From Paramecium pentaurelia (Eukaryota; Ciliophora; Oligohymenophorea; Peniculida; Parameciidae), in NCBI GenBank assembly GCA_905183005.1, contig CAJJDO010000061.1:443338-507337 (forward strand): 64,000 bases of DNA, given 5' to 3'. The notes under the pieces were generated by a model. It made no database searches and was not told the origin of the DNA. It saw nothing but the letters and a program-made list of their open reading frames with translations. The position numbers and the translations under genes are program-made. How positions within the stretch are numbered: the first letter of the stretch is position 1; each line of letters opens with the position of its first letter. Shown here piece by piece: positions 37,240 to 49,618 of this stretch.

Positions 37240-38860
37240 TTTTTAATTATTGTTTATGAGATTATCAATTAACTTTATAAAGTGATTGTTTCTTCTCTTT
37301 TTATATACCTGCAATAATATCTATAATTATTCCTTCACCTTAAGGCAATTAATTTCCAAATTATACCTTTTTGTATTTTAATAAGCCGAGAATCATCATT
37401 AGCTTTTAAATCCATACCAATTATTAAATTTATTACATTTTGTTCATCCTTTATATATTTAAATGTAAAATGGCATATCGCCATAAAGAATGATGCTCAG
37501 TAATGTCATAGTCATATAAAAAAATATCAAAAAGTTTAGATACTACTTCTATGACCCTACAAGGGTTGCCAAAGAATGCAATTCTTGGTTAAATCACCAC
37601 TCGAATATTTCAAATATATTTTATTAACTAATTCAATTTTTATCGATCTATTAATTTAACCTTTAACAATGTTTTTATGAAGTATATAAAAATTATAAGG
37701 AAGCTATTCTGATGACAATTTATGGCTTTATTAGGGCATATTCTTATTAATAACTTTCTGATAGAAGATGTACTTAAAGTAATAATATTAAAGATTTTAC
37801 ATCTTAAAATATAGTTTACTGGATCTTTCATTCCATATCCATATTCCAAATTTCCATTCTATATTTAATAGTTCATAAGTTAATCTATTTTTTCATTTTA
37901 ATTCCTAACTTATTTCTTCTATCGCTTGCATTCTAGTTTTTTGAGGTTGTCAGATATATGTAAACTATTTTTAAGGCTAATTTATTGAATATGCCTTAAC
38001 TACAATGGTATTTTTACTTTCTAGATAATTTTCTTCTCTTTCTTTCCTGAGATATCAATATTTAATCCATTTGACTACCTTATTCATATCATATTTGCCT
38101 CTAAAGACATTATTATATGGAAACTCTATTTAATTTTATACTTCTCCTAAGAATATCCTTTTAGGTTCCAGTATAAAATATTTTTGCAGATGAAATCCTA
38201 TGAATATATTTTAGAAATCTCATTGCTAACTCACTGCATCACTAAATCCTATACATATTTTCCAAAAAATTAACAAATAGTTCTGATGTAAGCCTCAAAA
38301 GAATACAAATACTTAATCAAATAAATTATCAAAGGTTTTATCTTTAATAGATATAAAATGATTAAATTAAGATTTTAAATAAATTAATTAAAAGTTATAA
38401 AAAGCTAAAGAATGAGAATTAAACTCATATAAGTTATAAATTAATTTCTAATATTTCGATTGAAATAGATGAGAGGATTGAAAATTATGAAATACACAAT
38501 ACTAATCATAAAATGAGGCTAATAAAGTAATTAGATGGAAATCAAAAATGATAGAAATAATCGTGCTTCCATCTATAATAAAAATTATTTTACAAAATAA
38601 CATGGATTATCGTTAAAGATCAGAACAATCATTATCAGTAATGATTCTAATAAACTAGTACTTAATTCTACGTAAATATCGATAATAAAATCTTCATCCA
38701 AATTGTTTTCGTATGCAGTCTTTTCTGAAATTGGGGAAAGTCTATAAAAAAATCCTTCCTAAATATAGGTCTTCTTGTATTGAAATTGAAGTACATTTTG
38801 TCTAATCAGCAATTCAAACCCTTACTTTTTAACTAATTATGTCAAATCAGAGAAAATGAA
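37240..38860 (-). pseudogene. Unidentified frameshifted gene
   Basis: Coding-like minus-strand pieces occur in order but in different frames: EKTAYENNLDEDFIIDIYVE (about 38.7 kb), EPKRIFLGEVQNQIEFPYNN and ENYLESKNTIVVKAY (about 38.1 kb), GIWIWNERSSKLYFKM (about 37.8 kb), IAFFGNPCRVIEVVSKLFD with ITEHHSLWRYA (about 37.5 kb), and INLIIGMDLKANDDSRLIKI (about 37.4 kb). Several TGA codons and frame changes separate them, so the gene is dead. The family was not recognised. Confidence 0.45.
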
Positions 38861-39697
38861 GATTTAAAAAATAATCATTAAGGTATCATAATTCTGCAAT
38901 TAATAAATTCACAAAATAGGCTTAATAAAAAAATAAAGATTGAAATAGTTAACAGCTAAGAGAAGTTAAAGTGATTTTGGCAATTTTAATAAATTTTTAC
39001 TTCATCTAATCTTATCATGTTTAAGTTTCAATAGTCTCTTGATTTTTATCTTATAGTTTAAGATTGAATATATATCTTAAGTTTCACTATTCTCTTTTCA
39101 TAAGTCATCACGCTTGTTCATTTAATTATTAATTTAATAGCAGGAATCCTTTTACTTAGAGAAAAATTAAAGAAGTAAAATTTCTAAATGATTTAACAAA
39201 AAGTCTGCCAAGATAAATTTTGTTGAAATGAAATTTATTCATTATCAACTATTAGTCTTACAAAATTAGTCTTAAAGGTCAAATTACTAAAAGAATTATT
39301 TCATTAATGGAGTTCTTTTTCAAATCTGTGAAAAAAGATTTCAAAAAAAATAGTTCTTTCATAATGGCGCCCTCTATTTTCAATATTATTTAAGTAATAG
39401 CAAAGCAGATTTAAATTTATTCAGAAAATCAATACTTTTTTTTGGAAGATGATTAATCAAAATTTCAATTAATAAAAATAACTAAGTCTTCGTTTATAGT
39501 TTTCAGATGTTTAAAAAGTCTAAACATCTTCTTAAATCTATTAACTAAAACTAAAAACTAAAAAATCATATATTTTCTATTTATCAATCAATTTTATCTT
39601 TGATATTTTACATTATATATTAAGTAAGTTAATTTAGCATATTTAAAAAAAAATAATCATTAAATAATTGAATTATTAATTTTAATAGAAATAGAGA
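38861..39697. other. Upstream region of the WD40 gene
   Basis: A plus-strand frame from ATG 39308 is open for about 95 codons (MEFFFKSVKKDFKKNSSFIM), but it stops at TGA before the WD40 gene and has no recognisable features. Otherwise nothing is supported. Confidence 0.3.
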
Positions 39698-41172
39698 ATG
39701 TAGATTAGATGTACTTAAGCTGATCATCAAAATCAATAAATAATAGGCTTTTGCATAGATACTACATGTACAAATTAAAGACCATATTGTCATTTTTGCT
39801 TGCCAAGCCATGTTCAACATTTTGATAAGTTGACATCTTAAGAATTGATATCTGGATGGATTAAGGATAGAATTCTAATGGTTCAATATGTTTAAAAGAA
39901 TGTTTAAGAATGTAAATTTGCACTTGATAGTCTTATAAATTTTTTCCTTCCTTATAATAACTTTAATTTTTAATAATTACCAGGATTAGGATTATCCCAG
40001 ATTGATTAATTCATAAAAGTTTTATGTGGAATGGGAGATTGCGAAGAACAGTTATTTAAACAACTTCAAGAATCAATTAAATAAACCAAATCGATTGTAA
40101 ATATAATAATTACAAAAATAAAGAATCAAATAACTCTAAAATAAAATGATAATTAATTACTTTAAAGACGTAATATAGTTATATAAATTTCTGAATAACC
40201 GAAGCTTCTTAATATGTTAGAACAAAATGTAAAACTATTCACCTTTGACCTCATGAAATAATATTCAATTAAGTAAGATGAATGGTGTTAAGCAATAGCT
40301 TTTAACAAAGATTACTCAAAAGTAGTAGCTGGATGTGATAATGATATTAAGGTATTTCAACATATAAACGGGAGACTGAATTAAATATAAGTATTAAGTG
40401 TACTTTAAATTTTATGAAAAATACAAATAATTTTGTATCTGGAAGTTTTGATTTTTAAATTATAATATGGTAGACGGTTGAAAATTAGTTTTGGAGATGT
40501 TTATAAAAATTGATTGGACATTCAGATTCTATATTTTGTTTATTATTAAAAAATACTGATGATCTAATTATATCAGGTAATAGAGATAAAACAATAAAAT
40601 TTTGGATTAAATAAGATTATTGGTCTTGTTAATAAACTATAACTGATCATACTGATTATGTATTTTCATTAAGCTTAAATGAAAAATAAAATAAATTGAT
40701 ATCTTGTTCAAATGATTCATAAATATTGGTTATAGAACAGTCAAAGTTGAATAAAAAATGGTTTGTAACATAAAAGATATAAGTAGTTTAATTTGGGTTA
40801 AGACTATGTTTTATAAATGATGACTAATTTACATTCTAACCCTTACTTAAAGAATAAATGGATGTATATGAGAGGGATAGTAATAATAAAGAATATAGAA
40901 AGACGAAGGAAATTGCTGTAAAATCTGATACAGGTTTAGATGTTGGGTTATTTCCAAAATAATACTTAAAGTCAAAACGCCTTCTAGTAAATAAAATTGG
41001 CAATTTTATTAATTTAATGAGGAAGAAATAAAATGGTGACTTTATAATTTAATAAACTATTGAATTTGATAATATCCATATTTATGGATAATTAAGTGAC
41101 GACGGAGAGTATTTAATCACTTGGGATAGTGGATCAAAGGAAATATAAATAAGAAAATTTAGAGAATTATGA
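39698..41172 (+). pseudogene. Zinc-finger/WD40 repeat protein gene with one frame break
   Basis: ATG at 39698 opens a frame with a zinc-binding N-terminus, C-x4-H...CIDTTC...YCHFCLPSHVQHFD (about residues 5-43), followed by a helical linker. WD40 blades start near residue 200 (WCQAIAFNKDYSKVVAGCDN). After DIKVFQHINGRLNQIQVLS the frame must shift, near 40393, to TLNFMKNTNNFVSGS. The remaining blades (GHSDSIFCLL, ISGNRDKTIKFW, HTDYVFSLSL) then run to TGA 41170-41172. Total length is 2 modulo 3, and no good GT...TAG intron lies at the break. The WD spacing suggests a small deletion there, so I call it probably disabled. If the break is a sequencing error, the protein is a normal member of a large Paramecium WD40 family (about 490 residues). 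Confidence 0.6.
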
Positions 41173-41544
41173 GAATTATAATTTATAAGTTATAATATGT
41201 AAGAATATATAATTTTTAATATACTTATTAATAAATTAAGAATAAATTTCAATGAGTTAAAAGTATGTTATTAAATTTAATTTTCAGTTTATCAGTTATT
41301 TTGTAATCTATATATGATTCAATATGTTTATTCAAGAAAGTGATTGTATATATATTTGATGAGAAAGATTATTTTCGAGATAATTCATCAGATTAAAAAC
41401 AAAATAATACATTATTATAAATTGGCATGAATGAATTTTAATATTTGCAATAATTTAATCATATTTCCAATTTAAAAATATTTATTTAGTATATAGTTGA
41501 TTAAATATAGAGAACTAGTTAATATTGATTATTAATCTGCCAAA
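41173..41544. other. Short A+T-rich stretch before a gap
   Basis: No gene was found between the WD40 stop and the run of N. Confidence 0.4.
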
Positions 41545-41742
41545 NNNNNNNNNNNNNNNNNNNNNNNNNNNNNNNNNNNNNNNNNNNNNNNNNNNNNNNN
41601 NNNNNNNNNNNNNNNNNNNNNNNNNNNNNNNNNNNNNNNNNNNNNNNNNNNNNNNNNNNNNNNNNNNNNNNNNNNNNNNNNNNNNNNNNNNNNNNNNNNN
41701 NNNNNNNNNNNNNNNNNNNNNNNNNNNNNNNNNNNNNNNNNN
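41545..41742. other. Assembly gap (198 N)
   Basis: This is a run of 198 unknown bases. Open frames reported across it are meaningless. Confidence 0.95.
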
Positions 41743-41949
41743 ACATAATCGCTCTGATGATAATCTAATATTTCAATAAAAAATGATAATTTTCTATTTG
41801 AATTGAGGTAGAAAATATAAGAAATAATATTAAAGTCTTTATATAAATGATTCACATTCATTTCTTTTTCAAGGCATCAAGGTATCTATCTTAATGTTAA
41901 TAATATCATATCATATTACTCTTCCTATCTTTGGGCCGCTAATGATTTT

Positions 41950-42480
41950 TTTTTAGCTTTAATGCCTTACCATAATACATCAAGGCTTATTAATAATAAT
42001 TCTATTCTTATAGTAACTTACCTAAATATATTGAAAATTTTCTAAAATTTTTACCATAATGAAACTAAATGATTGGGATTTACTTAAAGGGATTTATCAA
42101 TTACAGTTATGGCTTCTTCATAATTTTTAACATTTTTTAAATTAATACTAATATATTGAATTATAGTGAAATATCTATAAATTTCTGAAAAATCAGTACT
42201 TTTAGCTGATAAGGAATTGCAATGCTTTGAATCAATCTACAAAGCTTTATCTAACCATATAATGGTTTCGTTATATTGGTCAAGGATACTTAGACTTTCA
42301 GCTATAAAATTTTATCAAAATAACTTTATTTTTTATATAATGAATTGAAATGTTTTGGATCAATTTTCAAGGCTTTAACTGCCTAAATATAGCTTCATTA
42401 TACTAGTCAACTTAATTTTTGACCTTGCAATTAGACTCCCAGCTAACAAATTAAATTATAATCCTACCTTTACAACATAA
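41950..42480 (-). pseudogene. TPR-repeat gene remnant
   Basis: Minus-strand pieces spell tetratricopeptide units: VDQYNEAIF, DQYNETIIWLDKALQIDSKH, and YEEAITVIDKSLQVNPNHL. They carry the typical Y-x3-I...A-L...P/D-x-H spacing of Paramecium TPR proteins. A TGA and frame changes separate them, and the unit near 41.98 kb (YYGKALKL) is further decayed. No start or end was found. Confidence 0.55.
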
Positions 42481-42972
42481 TGCTAATTAATCCTTAGATC
42501 ATAACAATATATAATTCTTTATATCTCTTATTTTTTTAATTTACCCTAAATCATAATTTTATTACCTCTTTAATATATAGTTCTTCCGATTTCTTTATAT
42601 CTGAATCAGACACTTGATAATAATTCAATTAATTTAAATTTATGTCTTAATTTAGTTTTTATATTTAATCTTGAAGTCCACTTGAAAATTTTTGAATGAG
42701 TGTTTAGATAATAGATCTCAACGATTTGAATTGGATGGTTTAACAAAATTATTTGTTTTGAGTTCAAGTTAAAGATTTACTCCTTAGATAAATATATTTA
42801 GTTTTAATTCCTCCAATTAATTGATAGAATGATTGATAAATTTATTTAAAATATTAATTAAAACACTACATTCTTTTCAATTTCATCAATATGATTGAAC
42901 AAATTTGATAATTGATATTGATGTTGAAGATCATATTTTTAAAACAGAGTGTTTTCAAGATCTTAGTTAAAC

Positions 42973-43492
42973 ATGATGAAAAATTTTAAATATATAAATT
43001 TGATTGAAGATTCTAAAATTATTGAAAAGTTGAATTATTTTAAATTCATTATCTAAGCAATTTATGAGAATGCTTATAAAAAATTGAAATTTTATATAGA
43101 TACTATCAATTTCTTATCAAATAAAATTTGAATTTTCTATATTCGCATATAATAAATTGTATTAGAAAATTAGTAAATAGAAAGGTTAAAAATTGTATCA
43201 AACGATTTGAATTTAATTAAGGAAACTGGAATAAAAGTATATCAACAATAATTTTTTATATTAATTCAATATTTAGGAGGAAATAGTTAATTATTAGCCA
43301 TATGTATCTTGGTTCTATAATCTGATTAGTTATAGTATTAAAAAAAATTATTATTGATTTAATAAATACATTAATGGGATTTTTACCTTTTGTAATATAA
43401 TATTATTTATGTTGTTCTCACATTTACTGAATTCAATTTAATTTCATAATTTAAGTTGAAATGTTTCAGAGCATACAAAGCATTTGGATTAA
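42973..43492 (+). pseudogene. Unidentified open frame, one internal TGA
   Basis: From ATG 42973 a frame gives MMKNFKYINLIEDSKIIEKL and continues for about 170 codons, with one TGA after residue 50. There are no domains, and the coding signal is weak. Confidence 0.25.
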
Positions 43493-43639
43493 TGGTTTGA
43501 GGAATTCAAGATCTATAAGAAATATAAAATCATCTATTCAATGTTTAAAATTAAAAAGTATTTGAAGCAAAAAATTCTTTATAATTTAATAATCTTATAT
43601 TTTAGTATATATTTATCATTACAGGAGAAATCCTTATTG

Positions 43640-44380
43640 ACATCAGGGTTCTTTTAACACATTAATTATGGACTGAAACAAAGTAATTTTGTTCAAATAC
43701 CCAATCAAATCTATGAAGTAAAAGCTATTCACTCTAATTCAAGTCTCTTTCTTTACTTTTAAGATAATTACAGGATATACAGTGTGAGTTTGACTTAGCC
43801 CAAACTATTTATCACCCAATCCAATTATTTATAATTGGAGTTCAATGTCTAAATCAAGTTACATCTCATCCATTTAATTAGCCTCAAAACTTTAATTATC
43901 AAATTTACATGATAAAATGCTTCCCATTCATTCTATCCCGAAGTTACTTAATGTAGGGCTTCACTATCAATTTTTGATTTCAGTTAGCAGCAGTCATGCG
44001 ATAACTAGGTTTTGATTATCAGTAAATTATCCTCAGTTTAGAATGAAAACCTTTGACATTGTTCACCTTCATCCTATGCAATCTTATCTATTAATCATAA
44101 TATCTCTCTTTATCAGTTATCACAGGAAGTAATCTAGAAAATTAATTTTCAAATTCTTCTAATTCATTATGATCAAATGAATGAATCATAACCGCATTCA
44201 ATATTTGCATATATCTTTTCCTCAACTGAAAATGTCACATCATCTTCATCATCACACATATTTCATCTTCCTTAGAGCTAGCTGAGCAAGTGCTACATAA
44301 ATTATTTTATATAATTATCTCTGTCGGAGGCCTTTAAAGGATCGAATATAATTATTATATGAGATATTTTTATCTTTCAA
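43640..44380 (+). pseudogene. Unidentified relic with two in-frame TGA codons
   Basis: One plus-strand frame holds protein-like sequence (NFVQIPNQIYEVKAIHSNSS; LYFQDNYRIYSVSLTQPKLF; SYAILSINHNISLYQLSQEV) across at least two TGA codons. Ser/Asn/Ile content suggests an extracellular region, but no family was recognised. Confidence 0.4.
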
Positions 44381-44839
44381 ATCTTCTTAAGGACCCTGTT
44401 TCCCTGAAGGTTTGTTGCAATTCAAACTTTCCTCTTCATCACCCAAAAAGGGATTTGTTCAACTAGTTTTTACACAAAATTATTTTTTTTTATTCCTCGA
44501 AATGTGAATAATAAATGCTAACATTATAGATTATAATTGCATTGATAATCAGTAATATTTTGTGATAAATATAGGATTTCTAAACTTATCTGTTTAAATA
44601 ATTTTAAGTATTGATCAAGCCTAATTCTGAATATAAACAGTATCTTCAAGACTTCTAAGTAGTAAATAATGTATTAAAAGGTAACGGATTTTTTCACAAA
44701 TAACTTTTAGTAATAGAAAATTTTGGATTTTATCATTGCTTAAGAAGATTTAAGTGTAATTTGTAGGTCATTGATTATATTTCAAAAATAGATAGGAATT
44801 GGAAAATTAAAATTAAGACAAAAATTCTAATTCAAGGGT

Positions 44840-45480
44840 AGATCCATGAATTGGCTGGATGAAAAGTAGGTTCAGGTTCTATATCAATGTAATTTCGGTA
44901 GAGTACCCATTATTTTAGAGGAGCAATTTGAACCTTTAAATTAAAAAAGATTAATCCTAGTAATTATAAATCTAAAATTAAATCATAGAAGATCTATAAG
45001 ATAAGAATGTAAGAGAATGGATATTAATGATATTAGAAAAAGATAAAGATAGTTTAACTCTTGATTGTTCAACATTAGAAACTGTAAATTTGATAGCTCC
45101 TCTAATTCCTTCATTCGACCAGAAAGTGGATCAATCCACAAATCCAATTGCAGTGTCAAGGAAATAAGAGATATCTCCAATATATTCAAATTAGCTGTAA
45201 AAGATTTGGAGATAATTGATATTGTTTTTTGTCAAAGCAAAATTGAGATTTTGTATGGATCTATGCTGGTAAGTAAAGATTAGTATATTTTAAATTAATA
45301 GGATAGGAAACTAAATGATCTCTACCTATGTTAGGATTCAACTTAGCAAAACTCGAGGTATTGCATATAAGAATTAATGCAACCCTAAATCTAGAGAACC
45401 CATGGATTTATAGTTTTTTTTTTTGAGAAGGTTGTTAAACCTGGTTAAAAGTAATGTAAAATAAGAAAGTATAAAGGAGG
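44840..45480 (+). pseudogene. Unidentified relic, frameshifted
   Basis: Pieces in changing frames include MNWLDEKQVQVLYQCNFGRV, then EDLQDKNVREWILMILEKDK followed by LDCSTLETVNLIAPLIPSFD, then VKDLEIIDIVFCQSKIEILY. No intron-like interval joins them. I do not recognise the family. Confidence 0.4.
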
Positions 45481-47750
45481 AAAAAGGAAAAAAAAAAATT
45501 AGAAGAAATTGGGGAAACTCAGGGACAGTATCGGGATGTGTTTTAATTAGTTCAGTAGTAAAATTCTTAATTGATAGAAGAAAAGAATATAAAAACCATA
45601 TAGAATATACTCCTTATTTAAATATTTATATATTAAATAAACTTTTTATCTTACTATTATTTTGAGGAAAATTAAAATTTACACCAAATAAATTTTTAAT
45701 TTATGTTAATCCATCTTTTAAAGCTTTATGAATATTTTCTATTTGATTTTTTTATCTTAAGTAAAGTTCAATTATCATAATTCAATTTGGAATCTGGTTT
45801 ATACTTCCTAGCCCTTTCTGGCACAAAATCAGTTTTCAATCAATAATCTCAGAAACTAATTATAAATGATGCTTTAGTCATAAGTTTATCTTAACTTCTA
45901 TTCTTTGTCAAACTTGGAATATTGAGTATAAATTAACAATTCAATTTTGAGTGTTCTGATAATATGCAAATTATCAGATTGTTAATGTTTAATCAATTTT
46001 CAATTGTAAAATCCTGAAAAAGTTTTATTAAATAATTCGTTATTTAAACTTAATCTTTTCATTTCTTTTCACTTTTTAAAGAGAAAATTAGATAGAAAAG
46101 ACATTTAAAAATTGATTTCAATAAGAAATTAGTTAAACATTAAACAAAAATTGACTGAAACTTAGGTTTAATAAAGTAACTGGTTGGTTATTCTGAATAT
46201 TATCTTTTGATGAGATAATAATAATCGATCTATCCTATTATGTAATTTTTATTATTTCACTTTTTCTATGATATTAGGCTTGTGTATTAAGATTCAGAAG
46301 AATAAAAGGTTGAAAGACTAATAATTACAAAAATTAGATTTTGAATAAAAGATTAATAATAGGTAGTTATTAAATACACACATTTAGTTGAAGATTAATG
46401 ATAAAATTACATTAAATTTATAATATTCATACAATAATAATTGATAATATATCCCACTTATGCAAAGAGAAAGGAATAATCAAAATACATAATCTACTTC
46501 AAATCTATCTTTTTTAAGGAAATATATTTAGATTAATAATAAAAATTTCAATGAAATCCAAAATTAAAATTAGCATTTTAAGTATGTTTTATATTTTATA
46601 TTGAATTTGTAAGATATATGGATTAAACTTAGAAGTGGCATAATATTGTTACAAAAAAAATTAAGCTCTGTAAAATTATAAACATCCTTAAATATTAAAG
46701 ATAGTATTTTCTTAATTACAGTTATTATTTATTCCTTACTAGTAAAAATTAGATCGTACCATCTATAGGAAGGCTCTTCCATTAGCAAAAACAAAAATAC
46801 CTTTTGTATAAATCACGTATATTATCACACCATTTTTGATGGAGTGTAAACAATAAGATTACCTGCGATACTCTCTATCATTTATGATTAGAGACTTTAT
46901 TCAACCACGACAATTGACCTCTTCTTACTACCTACTTGACCCCTAAAGAAAATACATTTTGATACTTTTTATCAATACCTATAAATTCCTTATCACCCCA
47001 TTACAAAATTAGAATCAATTTCCTTCCTATAGTTTTATCGATTATTTTTCTTTAAACTAAAGGAAATAATGCTAATTCAAGTTTGATTTACTCCATAAAT
47101 TACTTGATAAAATATAGATATATACCATATTTAAATTAATAGAGTTTTTATAGTTAAGAATATTTATCATTGTCTCATTCCTTTAAAAAGAATATCTTAA
47201 TGTTACTATAACTAATGTTGTTGCGATGAATGGTGTTAACCATGACGTTGTTGATATTTTTATACTATATGTATAGCCGTGCTGGGTTAAGCATCATAGT
47301 TTGCAGGATGTATATACAATTTTAAGAAATTATACAAATACCATTGTTTACTGAAATAATTAGTAATTAAAAAGTGAAAACAACTATTTCATTAGCATAA
47401 AATCACTTTATAATATTGAATAGGTAATTAAGAGAATTGATTGAGAGGAAACTTTAAGCATACCTCACATTCAAACAGACCTCAAATATCAAATTTCATC
47501 TTGAATAAAATGTCATAAAATAAAGTAATTATTAATATTTTCATCTTTTTCAATGTGATTCATTCTAAATTCTCCAAGATTCGAGAATTGTAAATTTTGT
47601 TTTGATTTCCAAGCTATTAATGATCAACTACAAGCGACACCTATTCTTTACAAATTTTGATCCTCAAATATATAAATAACTTTTCAATTTTTAGTATAAA
47701 ACTGAAAGTTAGAGTAAAAGTTATTTAATAATTTCTTTAACAAAAAGCAA
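45481..47750. other. Gene-free A+T-rich stretch
   Basis: This is 2.3 kb in which I see no coding frame with protein character, no repeat array and no RNA gene. Confidence 0.4.
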
Positions 47751-49618
47751 ATGAATTAATCTGATAAATAAAAAGAAGATCTATCTGAGATTTTCGTTTA
47801 AGTTAAGGATATTGATGAACAAATATACTGCTTGATAATTGATATACTAAGAAAAGCAAAGATTTCAGATTGCATAGGATTCCTTTCAAACATTGATAAT
47901 CAAAAAAAATTAGATGCATAACTCAAGGTGCATCAGGATCTAGGAATAATTAACTTTAAGAAGATGACTAACATTATCTAATAAATACAAGATCATAACT
48001 TTAATAAATATAATTATTCAGAGGAAATATACATAGACTTAAAAAAAGACCTGATTAAAAATATATCTAAATAGTAGAAGATAATCCAATTTTTTTTATT
48101 TTTAATTCGCCTCACAGCCTTTGATTAAACCTTAATATAGTGTGGGTCAAATTCATTACATTTATTAGTTGAGATGAAGGTTGAACTTGGAAACCAAAAT
48201 TTTGAAAATATTAAAGTTTACAATACCTCTTTAGTGGGTGCTAATTTTGTTAGATGCAATTTAAGTGGATCGTAATTTGAAAACGTCGACATAAGTGGAT
48301 TGAATTTGAATGGCGCTAAACTATTTAACTGTAAATGGAAGAACATTAAAATACAAATGTTAAATATATTAAAAGGTCATACTTAAGCAGTCCTATCAGT
48401 ATGTTTTTCTCCAGATAGTTCTACATTAGCATCCTGTAGTGGAGATAAGTCAATCCGTTTATGGGATGTTAAAACAGGAGAATAAAAATCTAAATTAGAT
48501 GGTCATACTAGTACTGTCTATTCAGTATGTTTCTCTCCTGATGGTGATACATTAGCATCTGGTAGCGACGATATGTCTATCAGAATATGGGATGCCAAAA
48601 CAGGAAAATAAAAATTCAAATGGGATGGCCATTTTTCTTTTGTCAAATCAATATTTTTCTCTCCTGATGGTACTCTCCTATCATCTGGTAGTAGAGAAAA
48701 AGCCATCCGTTTATGGGATGTTAAAACAGGTAAAATAAAATTCAAATTGAATGGTCATTCGGATTGCGTCCTATCAGTCTCTTTCTCACCTGATGGAACT
48801 ACTTTGGCATCTGGTAGTAGAGATAAATCTATCCGTTTGTGGAATATTAAAACAGGAAAATAAAAATATAAATTGGATGGTCATTTTTCTTCTGTCAATT
48901 CTTTATGTTTCTCTACTGATGGTCAAAAATTGGCATCTGGTAGTAGTGATAAGTTTATAAATTTGTGGGATGTTAAAACAGGCTAATAAAAATATAAATT
49001 GGATGGTCCTTTTTCTTCTGTCAATTCAGTATGTTTCTCTACTGAAGGTCAAAAATTAGCATCTGGTAGTGATGATAGCTCTATCCATATGTGGGATGTT
49101 AAAACAGGAATATAATATTACACATTAGATGGTCATAGCAATACAGTCTGATCAGTCTGTTTCTCGCCTGATGGTGCTACGTTAGTTTCTGGGGGTTATG
49201 ACAACTCTATCAGGTTATGGGATGTTAAAACAGGATTATAAAAATTCAAATTTAATGGGCATACTAATTGGGTCTAATCAGTATGTTTTTCTCCTGATGG
49301 TACGTCATTAGCATCTGGTAGCAGTGATAAATCTATCCGTTTATGGGATGTTTAAACAAGAAAAGATAATAGTTATTAAGATATGTAATAGTAATTTTAA
49401 AGCAATTTTATTCGAGAAAGTTGTAAGTATTTTTAATTTTATTTAGAAAATATCAATTTTACTATTCTCCTCATATCGAAATAAAAGTTATTTTAAGCCT
49501 AAGGAGCTTAAATTTACAAAGGAGAGTTTGTGAATTAATAAGGAATTGGTTTAAAGCATTATTTAAACAATTAGGAAGTTTAATTTTGGATAACTATGAA
49601 GAATTACAATAAAATTGA
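47751..49618 (+). pseudogene. Pentapeptide-repeat plus WD40 gene, disabled by TGA and frameshift
   Basis: ATG 47751 opens a frame of 466 codons without introns. Residues about 1-150 are helical and without known domains. Residues about 155-200 form a short pentapeptide-repeat segment (LVGANFVRCNLSGSQFENVD). Eight WD40 blades follow, each exactly 126 bp, from 48375 to about 49382, with the consensus GH...VCFSPDG..LASGS.D.SIRLWDVKTG. The seventh blade has TGA at 49149-49151, where the eighth has TAA (Gln). Near 49556 the frame also shifts before the conserved-looking C-terminus (FQAQGAQIYKGEFVNQQGI ... LFKQLGSLILDNYEELQQN), which ends at TGA 49616-49618. WD40 propellers bind proteins; no partner can be named. 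The high similarity between blades suggests recent decay. Confidence 0.75.
48375..49382 (+). repeat. Eight tandem 126-bp WD40 blades
   Basis: Units start at 48375, 48501, 48627, 48753, 48879, 49005, 49131 and 49257. Each is 42 codons long with no length variation and high DNA similarity, including the shared GGGATGTTAAAACAGG stretch. Confidence 0.9.

Noticed and set aside
41519..41861. Open frames spanning the 198-N gap
   Set aside because: Almost all codons are unknown bases.
48518..48960. ORFs in other frames within the WD40 array (both strands)
   Set aside because: They are shadows of the repeated WD40 blades and repeat with the same 126-bp period.
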